A stretch of 35,154 nucleotides of DNA, from assembly GCA_900757865.1 (NCBI GenBank), contig CAAEPH010000043.1, forward strand, positions 1 to 35,154, written 5' to 3'. The notes beneath the pieces are model-generated. The model ran no database searches. It was not told the origin of the DNA and saw only the letters and a program-made list of their open reading frames with translations. The number at the start of each line of letters is the position of its first letter. Positions within the stretch are counted from its first letter, which is position 1. This document shows, in pieces, positions 1-9,536 of this stretch. The translations under genes and the position numbers were made by a program. This DNA is from an uncultured Sutterella sp. Its GTDB lineage: Bacteria > Pseudomonadota > Gammaproteobacteria > Burkholderiales > Burkholderiaceae_F.

Positions 1-1044
1 CGCTTCGACAAAACGTTTCATCGTCGTCATATCGGTAGCTCGTTGCGTGTTGTTAGGGCTATCTAACACGACCATCACCACACGACGTGGTCCAACTTCA
101 CTTTGAATCACCATGCACCGTCCGGCTGCAGTCGTAAATCCCGTTTTTTGAATCCCAATATTCCAGTCAGGATTGCCAATGAGACGGTTGGTGGTATGCA
201 TATTGAGAACATAGCGCCCTGCCTTCACTTGAGCAGCTGGCAGAGTCGATGCTCGACGAATATCGCCATATTCATAAGCGGCCCCCACCAACTTCGCCAA
301 ATCTCGTGCGGTGGAATGATTGCGGTTGTCAAGGCCTGTAGGATCAGCAAAAGCCGAGTCCCTCATTCCCAAGCGATCAGCCGTCTCGTTCATGAGCGAG
401 ATAAATTTCGCCTTGCCCTGTGGAAACGTTCGAGCGAGAGCATGTGCCGCACGATTATCCGACGACATCAACGCCGCTTTAAGCAGTTCACTACGTTTAA
501 TCTTCATGCCGTTACGCAATTTAGAGCTCGCACTGCTCGGCAAATAATCTTCTCGCGTGATGAGAACGGTCTCATCCATATTGATGCCACTTTCCGCGAC
601 CACGAGAGCGGTCATGAGTTTCGTCACCGACGCGATCGGTAGCGGTACACCCGCGTTTTTGCTCAATAACTCTTCTCCCGTGTCCTGGTCCACGATGTAG
701 GCAACCGAACTACCCAAATCCAAAGGATCTTTGGTGTTACGTAACCCAGCCAACGTCGCCTGAGAAGGGCCTCGTGAAACGGCTCGTCGAGTCGCTCGTT
801 TAGCATAGCGACGATTACTCTTGGCTTGAGGAGCCTTTTTCGTTGTTTGACGCTTTGTCGCTTTAACGGTCTTTTTCGCACTAGCTCGCTTCACGGTGCG
901 AGCTTTTTTACTACTCGCCTTCGTACTGGCCTTTTTAACCACCTTCTGTTGAGCAGCAAAAACGGGAGAGATCACTCCCAAGGGCGAAATCACAAGACCC
1001 GCCGCAACACCCAACGACAACAAGCACTGTTTCCAATTCAACAT
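1..1044 (-). CDS. D-alanyl-D-alanine carboxypeptidase/endopeptidase (peptidase S11, PBP7/DacA type), 3' partial
   Basis: Serine peptidase that trims or cleaves D-Ala cross-links of peptidoglycan in the periplasm. Only the first 348 codons are present; the C-terminal end lies beyond the left edge. All three penicillin-binding motifs are visible: SVTK (139-142, nucleophile Ser139), SDN (195-197) and KTG (300-302). Residues 1-30 form a signal peptide ending in PVFA. Residues 31 to about 95 are an unusual Lys/Arg/Ala/Ser/Thr-rich linker before the catalytic domain. I chose the ATG at 1044 because GGAG-AAGG sits about 8 bases ahead of it; an in-frame ATG six codons upstream (1062) lacks a ribosome site. 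The family assignment is firm. Whether it is PbpG-like (endopeptidase) or DacA-like (carboxypeptidase) cannot be settled without the C-terminus; a short linker-plus-S11 layout favours PbpG. Confidence 0.93.
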   Translation of the reverse strand, partial: MLNWKQCLLSLGVAAGLVISPLGVISPVFAAQQKVVKKASTKASSKKARTVKRASAKKTVKATKRQTTKKAPQAKSNRRYAKRATRRAVSRGPSQATLAGLRNTKDPLDLGSSVAYIVDQDTGEELLSKNAGVPLPIASVTKLMTALVVAESGINMDETVLITREDYLPSSASSKLRNGMKIKRSELLKAALMSSDNRAAHALARTFPQGKAKFISLMNETADRLGMRDSAFADPTGLDNRNHSTARDLAKLVGAAYEYGDIRRASTLPAAQVKAGRYVLNMHTTNRLIGNPDWNIGIQKTGFTTAAGRCMVIQSEVGPRRVVMVVLDSPNNTQRATDMTTMKRFVEA

Positions 1045-1360
1045 GTTCAGCACCTTCTCCATGACGCTGAAAGTGTGAGAAAAAATTCGGTAGCGTCTCT
1101 CGTCCTCAGGCTGGTTTAGGAGACACCAAGAAACAAACCAGAAGTACACGATCAAAACGACAGGAAATCACTCCCAAAAGGCTTCCTCTCCTGATGGGAG
1201 GGCATACCTCTCATCATGCACTCGGATGAGTTTATTCTACCTAAAACCCCAAGTGGTCTTGGCGTTTTTCATGCGCTCATGTCTTCTATAGATCGCATTT
1301 CTGGCGAAAATCACGACAAAAACCGTCTTTAGACGCACTTTGTTACGTTTTTCTTTATTC
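1045..1360. other. Intergenic region between hrpA and the S11 peptidase
   Basis: This 316-base gap separates two minus-strand genes. It should hold the peptidase promoter, but I find no pair of -35/-10 boxes that I would defend; a TAGAAT-like -10 on the minus strand near 1233-1238 has no good -35. A 7-base inverted repeat (1111-1117 with 1135-1141) could form a hairpin in the peptidase leader. A small terminator-like hairpin lies near 1317-1336. No reading frame here looks like a real gene. Confidence 0.6.
1317..1336 (-). terminator. Weak possible terminator after hrpA
   Basis: On the minus strand, CGTC-TAAA-GACG is followed by GGTTTTTG about 25 bases after the hrpA stop. The stem has only four base pairs, so this is a weak candidate. 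Confidence 0.3.
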
Positions 1361-4300
1361 TTAGAGATTTTCGATCATGCCCCAGACACGCTCAAGGCGT
1401 TTGACACTCACCGGCATAGGCGTACGGAGTTGTTGTGCAAAAAGTGAGACACGTAACTCCTGAAGCATCCATCCAAATTCATCCAGGCGTGCGTCAGGTT
1501 GCCCCCGCCGAGCGGCTAAGGCTCGCTCCCAACGCACACTCAAGCGTTCAATATCCTGTTGACGCGCCACGTCACGCATCGGATCATCTCGATAACGATC
1601 CAAACGGTATTGAATCGCCCTGAGATAACGCGGATAGTGTTGCAATTGCGAAAGAGGAACAACGACCAAAAAGCCTGGGCGGAAAAGCCATCGAAGCTGT
1701 TGCAAAACATCGTCTGTGATTGCCTTAATATCGGCGAGACGTTTGAGTTTGGGCATGATCGCCGCCGCCTCAGTGACAATCTCGGTGACAAGGCGAATCA
1801 CTTCACCTGCAACCAATACGAGTCGCCCCTTCACATCTTCACGACGAGCTCGGAATTGAGCCTCATCCGTAGGCCAAGGTTCAGTTAGAGCAGTCGCCAT
1901 CAACACGCAATTCGTCACATTGTCGCCCACCTGTTCAATCGACTCAAAAAGTCGATCCAATCCCGGTACCGTCGACGCTTGCATCTGTATGCGTCCCAAA
2001 TCGCGTAATGAGCGGTCCACAAAGCGAACCTGCTCTTTGAGGGCTAAGCGGAAAAGTCGTAAAAGGCCTTTGGTATGCTCACGTCGAGCTTCTTGGGGAT
2101 CATCAAAGACCTCAAGCGAACAACACTCACCTTGATCAACCAAGGCGGGGTGCCCAATCAGCGTCTGCCCCTTGCGATTAATTTCCATCAATTCGGGCAA
2201 TTCCCCAAAGGTCCAATCGGTGATGGAGTCATCCAAGTCCGCGGCGACAGCGGCATCTTGTTGGGCAACCGCTTTAAATGTTTCTTGGGCCTGAGAGCCT
2301 AATTCCGCTCGCAATTGAGCTAAATTACGTCCCATCGCTAATTGGCGTCCATGCTCATCGACCACTTTGAAATTCATGATTAAATGAGCGGGAAGTTGTT
2401 CAAGCTTAAAGTCACTTACTTGACAGGGGACGCCCGTCTGCTCACGAATATCCATGGCTAAACGTTCTAAGAACCCTTCGGGCTGAGCTTCTCCTTCTTG
2501 GGTACGAACAAAAAACTGTTGTGCATAGTCCTGCACTGGAACACAGTGCCGACGGATGCGTTGAGGCAAACCTTTAATCAGAGCCAGTGCCTTTTCTTTC
2601 ACCATCCCCGGTACAAGCCACTGCGTTTGAATCTCATTGATTTGATTGAGCGCGAAGAGTGGCACCGTCACCGTCAACCCGTCTCGCGGATTGCCGGGTT
2701 CAAAATGGTAGTTGAGCGCCATGTCGATACCGGCCATTGTCACCGTTTTGGGGTAGTAACGATTGGTGACACCTGAGGCATCGTGCTTCATGAGCTCTTC
2801 ACGCGTCATCCGCATTTTTCTCTCAGCTAACTTACCCTCGGCCTTTAACCACGACAAGAGGGAGCGCGTGTTGGCCACATCGCTTGGCACGGCAGCATCA
2901 TAAAACGCAAAAATCATCTCATCGTCAACCAATACATCGGGGCGACGTGTTTTGTGTTCGAGCTCTTCAATCTCATGGATCAAACGCAAGTTGTGCTGAT
3001 AAAAGGGGGCTTGCGTATCCCAGTTAGCCTCCACCAAGGCTTGCCGGATGAAGATCTCTCGTGCAAGGACGGGATCATGACGCTCGAAAGACACTCGGCG
3101 CTGCTGATAAAGCGTTAACCCATACAAGGTTCCTCTCTCAAAAGCCATCACCTCACCACGCGACTTTTCCCAATGTGGCTCACTCCAGCTCTTTTTGACC
3201 AGCCCTTTGGCCGCTGCTTCAATCCACTCGGGCTCCACGTCGGCAATACAACGGGCAAAAAGTCGAGACGTTTCCACAAGCTCCGCACTCATGATCCAGC
3301 GACCTGCTTTTTTAGCTTTCACAGAACCAGGCCAAAGCCAAAACTTGACATTGTGTGTACCCAAATAAGGAGGTGCCTTGTAATCGCTTTCCACCGCCTT
3401 GGAGCCAATGTTTCCTAAGAGTCCTGACAATAAAGCCTTATGGACCTGCTCATAAGTCGCCTCGGCGGTGTTGCGACGCCAACCCAGCTCCTGCGTAATC
3501 TCAGAGAGTTGTCGCTCCACATCACGCCACTCACGTAAGCGACGTGGTGAAAGAAAGCGGCGTTTAAGCTCAGCTTCCAACTTACGGTTGGATTCTTTAT
3601 TCGCCACAGCCCCTTGGTACCACTTCCAAAGTTTCACAAAACCCAAAAAATCACTACGTTCATCAGCAAACTGACGATGCGCCTGATCCGCAGCTTGTTG
3701 TGCATCTAAGGGGCGTTCTCGAGGATCCTGCACGGACAACCCAGAGCAGATAACAAGCATTTCGTCCAAACTTCCCAAGCGATGTGCCTCAAGAAGCATT
3801 CGTCCCAAACGAGGATCCAAGGGCAATTTAGCGAGTTCATGCCCCGTTTTAGTCAGCACACCCTCCTCATCGACGGCATCCAATTCACGCAAAATATCAT
3901 AACCATCCGAAATGGCTTTATTGGGAGGAGTTTGCACAAAGGGGAACGCTCTCACATCGCCTAACTTCAACGCCATGGCACGCAGAATCACTGACGCTAA
4001 ATTGGAGCGCATAATTTCTGGATCAGTAAACTCGGCTCGACGATCAAAATCCTCTTTAGAATACAAACGAATGCAAACGCCGTCCGCCACACGCCCACAA
4101 CGACCTGCGCGCTGATTGGCTGAAGCCTGACTGATCGGCTCGATTTGGAGCTGTTCCACTTTACTGCGGTAAGAGTAGCGTTTAACGCGCGCAAGCCCTG
4201 TATCCACCACAAACCGTATCCCAGGAACCGTAATGGACGTTTCCGCTACATTGGTAGCTAGCACAATGCGTCGGACGCCTGACGGACGAAATACCCGCTC

Positions 4301-5614
4301 TTGATCTGCTGCTGATAAACGCGCAAATAGAGGAAGAATTTCCGTGCTCGGTTGACGAGACTTTCGCAACACCTCTGCCGCTTCACGAATCTCTCGCTCG
4401 CCAGGCAAAAAGACCAAAATATCACCTCGCCCTTGCGACTCCAATTCACTCACCGCATCGTCAATCGCACTCATGAGAGTGGAATCGTCCTCTTCATCCA
4501 CATCATCAAGAGGACGATAACGGATCTCAACGGGGTAAGTGCGTCCCGAAATCGTATAGATCGGGGCTGGACGACCGTTTTGGGCAAAGTGCTGTGCGAA
4601 TCGATCCGCGTCAATGGTCGCCGAGGTGACAATGACCTTGAGATCGTTACGCTTTTGCAACAACCGCTTAAGGTAACCCAACAAAAAATCAATATTGATG
4701 GAACGCTCGTGCGCTTCGTCAATGATGATGGTGTCGTAGGCCTTCAGAAGCGGATCGTGTTGCGTTTCAGCGAGCAAAATCCCATCGGTCATCAATTTGA
4801 TGGTGGCGCCAGGTTGCGTTTTGTCCGTAAAGCGAATTTTGTAGCCCACAACCTCACCCACCTCGGTTTTGAGCTCTTCAGCAATACGCTTGGCGATCGA
4901 ACTTGCCGCAATGCGACGAGGCTGGGTGTGGGCGATCATGCCGTGCTCGCCGCGTCCTGCCATCATCGCGATTTTAGGTAACTGCGTGGTCTTACCCGAA
5001 CCCGTTTCCCCACACACGATCACGACCCGGTTTTTACGAATGGCCTCCGCCAAATCTTGTCCGCGCTCCGAGACGGGTAACCCCGGCATCAAGGTGAAGG
5101 CAGGCACAGGATGACGCCGTTCCTCATAGGACAGTGGCTTGTTCTCTGAATGCTCTTCTCTTTGGTGTCTAGGACGATCGTAAGATACTGCCTGTCGAGC
5201 AGGTGCGTTTTTGCTTATGGAGCGACCTTGTCCCTTACCGCCTGACGGAGTTTGCCGAGCCGTTTCCTTCTCTTTTCTCGAAAGCGCCTCCGACGCCCCA
5301 CGCTGCTTTGGCATAGGCGTTTTTTTGGCAGGGCCACGTGCACTCAAGCGAAACGACGCGCCACTCTTAAGCGCTGCGTCCGCCAAGGCCGACCCAAAGC
5401 CGCCTGCTGGCGTAAACGCCGCTGCACTAATGCGATCCTCTGATTCTGAGGTTGGGGATTTTGCCGACAAAGGTTGAGCTTTTTGGGCTTTTTTCTTGCG
5501 CGAGGTTTCCTGAGCAACACGCGCTTGTTCTTCTTTTTCTCGAGTGGTCTTCACCACTTCTTCTACACGATCTTTAACTTGCTGAAACGCCTGAAATAGC
5601 GCTCTATCGGACAT
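1361..5614 (-). CDS. hrpA: ATP-dependent RNA helicase HrpA (DEAH box)
   Basis: DEAH-box helicase that remodels RNA and, in E. coli, acts on mRNA processing and stalled ribosomes. Helicase motifs run in order: GETGSGKT (Walker A, 202-209), DEAH (299-302), SATIDADRF (motif III), NVAETSIT (motif V) and QRAGRCGR (motif VI). The C-terminal half matches the long HrpA-specific region (OB-fold plus DUF3418-like). At 1417 residues it is longer than E. coli HrpA (about 1300). The excess is an N-terminal stretch of about 165 residues, rich in Lys, Glu, Ser and Gln, probably coiled coil then disordered. The start at 5614 has only a weak ribosome site (GTGAGA). It is divergent from yggX, so the 190-base gap should hold two promoters. 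Confidence 0.97.
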   Translation of the reverse strand: MSDRALFQAFQQVKDRVEEVVKTTREKEEQARVAQETSRKKKAQKAQPLSAKSPTSESEDRISAAAFTPAGGFGSALADAALKSGASFRLSARGPAKKTPMPKQRGASEALSRKEKETARQTPSGGKGQGRSISKNAPARQAVSYDRPRHQREEHSENKPLSYEERRHPVPAFTLMPGLPVSERGQDLAEAIRKNRVVIVCGETGSGKTTQLPKIAMMAGRGEHGMIAHTQPRRIAASSIAKRIAEELKTEVGEVVGYKIRFTDKTQPGATIKLMTDGILLAETQHDPLLKAYDTIIIDEAHERSINIDFLLGYLKRLLQKRNDLKVIVTSATIDADRFAQHFAQNGRPAPIYTISGRTYPVEIRYRPLDDVDEEDDSTLMSAIDDAVSELESQGRGDILVFLPGEREIREAAEVLRKSRQPSTEILPLFARLSAADQERVFRPSGVRRIVLATNVAETSITVPGIRFVVDTGLARVKRYSYRSKVEQLQIEPISQASANQRAGRCGRVADGVCIRLYSKEDFDRRAEFTDPEIMRSNLASVILRAMALKLGDVRAFPFVQTPPNKAISDGYDILRELDAVDEEGVLTKTGHELAKLPLDPRLGRMLLEAHRLGSLDEMLVICSGLSVQDPRERPLDAQQAADQAHRQFADERSDFLGFVKLWKWYQGAVANKESNRKLEAELKRRFLSPRRLREWRDVERQLSEITQELGWRRNTAEATYEQVHKALLSGLLGNIGSKAVESDYKAPPYLGTHNVKFWLWPGSVKAKKAGRWIMSAELVETSRLFARCIADVEPEWIEAAAKGLVKKSWSEPHWEKSRGEVMAFERGTLYGLTLYQQRRVSFERHDPVLAREIFIRQALVEANWDTQAPFYQHNLRLIHEIEELEHKTRRPDVLVDDEMIFAFYDAAVPSDVANTRSLLSWLKAEGKLAERKMRMTREELMKHDASGVTNRYYPKTVTMAGIDMALNYHFEPGNPRDGLTVTVPLFALNQINEIQTQWLVPGMVKEKALALIKGLPQRIRRHCVPVQDYAQQFFVRTQEGEAQPEGFLERLAMDIREQTGVPCQVSDFKLEQLPAHLIMNFKVVDEHGRQLAMGRNLAQLRAELGSQAQETFKAVAQQDAAVAADLDDSITDWTFGELPELMEINRKGQTLIGHPALVDQGECCSLEVFDDPQEARREHTKGLLRLFRLALKEQVRFVDRSLRDLGRIQMQASTVPGLDRLFESIEQVGDNVTNCVLMATALTEPWPTDEAQFRARREDVKGRLVLVAGEVIRLVTEIVTEAAAIMPKLKRLADIKAITDDVLQQLRWLFRPGFLVVVPLSQLQHYPRYLRAIQYRLDRYRDDPMRDVARQQDIERLSVRWERALAARRGQPDARLDEFGWMLQELRVSLFAQQLRTPMPVSVKRLERVWGMIENL

Positions 5615-5807
5615 AATAATTTCTCACTAAGGCATCATCCTCATGAGTCACCACTCTTGGGTGATATACCGCCGAGGACTTAACAAGGTACAATGCAAAA
5701 AAACATCAGTCATTTTTCAAAGCTCACTCTCGCTTTGTGTCAATGCCTTGGTGCTAATCAAGCAAAGGGCAGAGAGTCGAGCCTTTGTATCTACTAGGAG
5801 CGAATAA

Positions 5808-6083
5808 ATGGCCCGTATGGTTCACTGTATCAAACTCAACAAAGAAGCTGAAGGACTTGTCTATCCTCCATTTCCTGGCGAATTAGGTAAGCGCATTTGG
5901 CTCAATGTCAGCAAAGAAGCTTGGGAAGAATGGACGCGCTTACAGACCATGATGGTCAACGAGTATGGACTCAACCTCGCCGATCTTTCTGCCCGTCAAC
6001 AACTTCAAAAGCAGTGTGAACGTTATTTCTTTGGTAACGCTGAGGACGTTAAAGCGCCTGAGATGTATAAGCCCATGGAATAA
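5808..6083 (+). CDS. yggX: Fe(2+)-trafficking protein YggX
   Basis: Small cytosolic protein (91 residues, the usual family length) linked to iron handling and protection of Fe-S clusters from oxidants. The start MARMVHCIKLNKEAEGL with Cys7, the FPGELGKRIW block and the C-terminal MYKP end are typical of YggX. A clear AGGAG lies 8 bases before the ATG. It stands alone, divergent from hrpA and closed by a strong terminator directly downstream, so it is probably monocistronic. Confidence 0.96.
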   Translation: MARMVHCIKLNKEAEGLVYPPFPGELGKRIWLNVSKEAWEEWTRLQTMMVNEYGLNLADLSARQQLQKQCERYFFGNAEDVKAPEMYKPME

Positions 6084-6120
6084 GGCCAAGGACGGCAACA
6101 GGCCATCCTTTGAAGCGTTC

Positions 6121-6158
6121 ACGCCCAAGCCACACTCATTACTGGCTTGGGCGTTTTC
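6121..6158 (+). terminator. Strong rho-independent terminator after yggX
   Basis: A perfect 12-base-pair stem (6121-6132 with 6143-6154), a 10-base loop and a TTTTCTTT tail. It lies between convergent yggX and rpiA. The minus-strand side lacks a U-run, so it mainly serves yggX. Confidence 0.9.
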
Positions 6159-6167
6159 TTTGTCATT

Positions 6168-6830
6168 TTACTTGGTGAAGGTTTTCACCCCATCTTGCGT
6201 ACCCAACAAAAGCACATCCGCTCCTCGATGGGCAAAAAGCCCTACTGTTACCACACCTGGCCAAGCGTTGATTTTGTCTTCTAATGCTTGAGGATCCGTG
6301 ATCTGAAGCCCCGCAGCATCCAAAATCGAACACCCGTTATCGGTGACAAAGTCTCGTAGGGTCACGGTGGCGCCAAGCGCTTCAAGGCGCTTCTGAATAG
6401 CGCGCGCAGCCATAGGAATCACTTCCACGGGTAGAGCGAACTTGCCTAACACTTCCACACGTTTGGACTGATCGGCAATGCAGACAAATTTCTCCGAAAT
6501 GGACGCGACGATTTTTTCTCGGGTCAACGCTCCACCGCCACCCTTAATCATCGAAAACGAGGCATCAATTTCATCAGCGCCATCCACATAGACACCAATT
6601 TCATCGACCTCATTCATATCGAGCACGGTAAACCCCAGAGCTTTGAGACGTGCCGTAGAGCGTTCACTCGACGACACACAAGCGGGAATACGCTCGCGAA
6701 TGCTCGGCAACTGATCAATAAACTGATCCACCGTCGAACCGGTGCCGACGCCAAGAATTTTTCCTTCTTGCACATACGCCAATGCCGCACGGGCTACCTC
6801 ACGTTTAAGCTCTTGTTGTGACAATGCCAT
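6168..6830 (-). CDS. rpiA: Ribose-5-phosphate isomerase A
   Basis: Interconverts ribose 5-phosphate and ribulose 5-phosphate in the non-oxidative pentose phosphate pathway. The phosphate-binding GTGST (29-33), the catalytic DGADEID (83-89) and the KGGGG loop with following ALTREK (from 96) are all intact. Length 220 is normal (E. coli 219). AGGGA lies 8 bases before the ATG. It converges on yggX and is divergent from the sensor kinase gene. Nothing unusual. Confidence 0.97.
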   Translation of the reverse strand: MALSQQELKREVARAALAYVQEGKILGVGTGSTVDQFIDQLPSIRERIPACVSSSERSTARLKALGFTVLDMNEVDEIGVYVDGADEIDASFSMIKGGGGALTREKIVASISEKFVCIADQSKRVEVLGKFALPVEVIPMAARAIQKRLEALGATVTLRDFVTDNGCSILDAAGLQITDPQALEDKINAWPGVVTVGLFAHRGADVLLLGTQDGVKTFTK

Positions 6831-6908
6831 GATCGATGTCCCTATGAATAAATTGCCAGCGGTGGTTCACAAAGTCCTGACAACGGTAACCCGTTTTTCT
6901 CAACGCAA

Positions 6909-6946
6909 CGACTTGTGCCTCCTCACTAAAGAGGCCTTATTATGGC
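6909..6946 (+). promoter_or_regulatory. Possible promoter for the sensor kinase gene
   Basis: TTGTGC is followed 18-19 bases later by TTATTAT, within the 192-base gap between rpiA and the kinase. The spacer contains a short GCCTC/GAGGC inverted repeat. The spacing is slightly long and the match modest, so this is tentative. Confidence 0.3.
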
Positions 6947-7022
6947 ACAGAGTTCTCGATCAGATGATCTGCACGGGATCTCGATTTAATGTAGGAGCAC
7001 AGTCCAATTGTGATACTCTTGC

Positions 7023-9437
7023 ATGACAACGTTATCTTTGTCGCGGTCCTCGACTACTATGGCTCAGACATTTTCCAATGAACAAGTTGCCGATACTTTC
7101 CGACAACTCAATACCAAACAAAAACTACGGGTTAGCTCCCGAACGGGCATTTGGGCGAGTTGGATTGCCATCATTTTGATGGCGACCATCTTTTTATTCG
7201 TAGCCCTTTACCTTATTGATGCGGATCGTAAAGCCGAAGAGGTTCAACTTCAACAGTCCACGGAACTCTTGGTACAAAACGTGGAAAGTCGCCTGTTGAG
7301 TGACTCCGAGCTCTTGCAACGAACAGGGTTACGCCTGATGCAACTGCCAGGAAACCCCCATCGATTGGCCAGTACCGATATGGCGGCCGCCAGCTTTTTG
7401 CAAGACCGTCGCGAGGTCTTAGAGCTCTGGCTCGTTAATCGCAACTATCAGATCTTGGGTGCGTGGACCTCAACGAGTAGCCCCGAAGAGCACAACGTTC
7501 CTCAAAGTCACACAATGGAACTTCCTTCTCGCCGTGCACTTGTTGACTCGGTGTTTTTCCGTGACGCCCCCTTGGTGGGGGAACCCTATTCGCGAGCGAA
7601 TCATTCGAGTTTGTATGTGGACATCATGGTGCCCACACCCGCCCCAGAGCAAATTCTGGTCGCTCGAGTCAACTTTACGCGTCTGATTAACGACGCGGCC
7701 AGCGTTCTGGGGCACGGTCGCTATAGCTACACCGTCCTCAAAGATGGACAATCCATCCTTGAGAGTGCGTCGTCTACCAACGCCGCTTCAAACGACTTTG
7801 GTGATGGGGTAACCTACAGTGCCAAATTGCCCATGTTCTCCAAGCAAAACCTTCGCATCGAAAGTGTTAGCTACGATCATGAAATCTTTACCACCAACAA
7901 CTTAAAACTCTGGGCGATTGTGGCCCTAACGGGACTGCTGGGACTCGCCTTGGTGCTATTGCTTCGCAATCAACGTCTGCAGCACCGAGCGCATCAACGC
8001 TTATCTGCCGAATACGCCCTGCGTGTCGCCATGCAAGCCTCCTCTGTTGCTGGAGTTCGTGTGACGGATCTCAATGGTCGTATTATGTTTGCCAATGACA
8101 CGTTCGAGCGTCTCACGGGTTTTAGTAGCACCGAACTCATCGGCAGTACGTTTCCCTACCCTTGGTGGTCACGCGACATTACCTCATCGGCCAGGGCCCT
8201 GATTCATGACCCAGAGGACCTTCATGTGCGCACCATCGAAGTTCCCATGCGTCGAAAAGATGGCACGGAGTTTGACGGGCTAATGAACATCTCCCCGCTT
8301 CGCAATGAACAAGGACGAACCATTGGGTGGATCGGCGAGCTCTACGACATTACCGAGCAAAAACGAGCCCGTGATCGCATGAAAGCGGCTCATGAACGTT
8401 TCACTCGAGTCGTGCAATCGATGAACTCCGCCATCTGTGTCATTAACAAAAGCCCTGAACCACAATTGCTGTTTCGTAACTCCCCTTACGAAAACCTCTT
8501 TGGGCGTGGTGCCTCAGGGGCCTGCCGTTTGATCAAAATGCTCAACGACATCCCTGCGTCTGTCAGTCGACGTGGCATTTATGATGAACAAACCAATCGC
8601 TGGTTTGACGCCCGACTGCAATATCTCACCTGGACCAATGACAAACCTGCCATCATGCTCATAGCGACCGACATTACGCAGCAGCATGAAATGGAGATCG
8701 CGCTCGAAAATCAATTGCGACAAGCGGAAAACACACAACGTCTCGTAACAATGGGGGAAATGGCCAGCTCCCTTGCTCACGAACTTAATCAACCGCTAGC
8801 CGCCATTTCAAACTATGCCACGGGCGCAAGTTTTATGATTGGCGCAGACAAACTCTCGAAAGACGACACCTTAACCGCGCTGGGCAAAATTAACAAACAA
8901 GCCCAACGCGCTGCGGCCATCATCAAACGCATTCGAGGCTTTGCCAAAAAGACCGACGCTCAACTCATCAGCACGGATCCCGAGTTGATCGTTTCGGAAA
9001 CCATGGAACTTGCCCTTATCCAAGCCAATAAATTGCGCTGTGATATTCGTGTCAATATTGCGCCTGAACTCCCCCACCTCATGGGCGATGCGGTCATGCT
9101 CGAGCAGTTGTTACTCAATTTGCTCAAAAATGCCATGGAAGCCGTGCAACCCTGTTCCAACCACACCATTGATTTAAACGTGGATTTACACCCCGACGGT
9201 CAAATGATCCAATTCCATGTGATTGACCATGGTTTAGGGATTTCGGACGAGCACAAGCAACAGCTTTTTGATGCGTTCTTCTCCACCAAAACCGAAGGTA
9301 TGGGGATGGGACTTAATATTTGTCGCTCGATTGTGGAAATTCACAAAGGGCGCATTGTTGTCACCGATACCCCCGGCGGTGGAGCCACGTTTACGTTTAC
9401 CGTACCCCTTGCTCGAGATACGGATGAGATAATTTAA
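7023..9437 (+). CDS. Membrane PAS-domain sensor histidine kinase (FixL/TtrS/DctB-like class)
   Basis: Membrane sensor kinase of 804 residues. Segments in order: membrane helix 44-65, a periplasmic sensing region of about 230 residues, membrane helix 295-315, PAS domain (about 330-445), a second PAS-like domain (about 455-555), HisKA with phospho-accepting His586 in HELNQPL, then the ATPase domain with N-box Asn703, DHGLG (735-739) and GMGMG (759-763). The HELNQPL H-box is typical of FixL, TtrS and DctB kinases. No haem-binding signature can be claimed. The partner regulator follows 99 bases downstream. The chosen ATG at 7023 has no ribosome site at proper distance (AGGAG is 25 bases away), and an in-frame stop lies at 7011; the ATG at 7059 is an alternative. 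The signal sensed is unknown. Confidence 0.92.
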   Translation: MTTLSLSRSSTTMAQTFSNEQVADTFRQLNTKQKLRVSSRTGIWASWIAIILMATIFLFVALYLIDADRKAEEVQLQQSTELLVQNVESRLLSDSELLQRTGLRLMQLPGNPHRLASTDMAAASFLQDRREVLELWLVNRNYQILGAWTSTSSPEEHNVPQSHTMELPSRRALVDSVFFRDAPLVGEPYSRANHSSLYVDIMVPTPAPEQILVARVNFTRLINDAASVLGHGRYSYTVLKDGQSILESASSTNAASNDFGDGVTYSAKLPMFSKQNLRIESVSYDHEIFTTNNLKLWAIVALTGLLGLALVLLLRNQRLQHRAHQRLSAEYALRVAMQASSVAGVRVTDLNGRIMFANDTFERLTGFSSTELIGSTFPYPWWSRDITSSARALIHDPEDLHVRTIEVPMRRKDGTEFDGLMNISPLRNEQGRTIGWIGELYDITEQKRARDRMKAAHERFTRVVQSMNSAICVINKSPEPQLLFRNSPYENLFGRGASGACRLIKMLNDIPASVSRRGIYDEQTNRWFDARLQYLTWTNDKPAIMLIATDITQQHEMEIALENQLRQAENTQRLVTMGEMASSLAHELNQPLAAISNYATGASFMIGADKLSKDDTLTALGKINKQAQRAAAIIKRIRGFAKKTDAQLISTDPELIVSETMELALIQANKLRCDIRVNIAPELPHLMGDAVMLEQLLLNLLKNAMEAVQPCSNHTIDLNVDLHPDGQMIQFHVIDHGLGISDEHKQQLFDAFFSTKTEGMGMGLNICRSIVEIHKGRIVVTDTPGGGATFTFTVPLARDTDEII

Positions 9438-9471
9438 AGAGCCAAAATACATCCTTTCCTGCGTTTTAGCG

Positions 9472-9500
9472 TGCACACCTACTCTGTCAGTTGCTAGAAT
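9472..9500 (+). promoter_or_regulatory. Possible internal promoter for the response regulator
   Basis: TGCACA, a 17-base spacer and TAGAAT (9495-9500) lie 37 bases before the regulator start. The boxes match the sigma-70 consensus at 4/6 and 5/6. It would let the regulator be expressed apart from the kinase. Confidence 0.42.
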
Positions 9501-9536
9501 TAAGGTACAAATTTCACTTGTAGGAGACAAGAACGA

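Noticed and set aside
103..881. Plus- and minus-strand reading frames overlapping the left-edge peptidase
   Set aside because: The minus-strand frame with intact SxxK, SxN and KTG motifs explains this region; the others are its shadows.
4352..4981. A 209-codon reading frame on the plus strand inside hrpA
   Set aside because: It is antisense to conserved helicase motifs of hrpA, has no ribosome site and no family-like sequence; it follows from hrpA codon use.
6943..6960. Sigma-54 promoter candidate (ATGGCACAG...) before the sensor kinase
   Set aside because: The -24 half looks right but the GC of the -12 box is missing at the required spacing.
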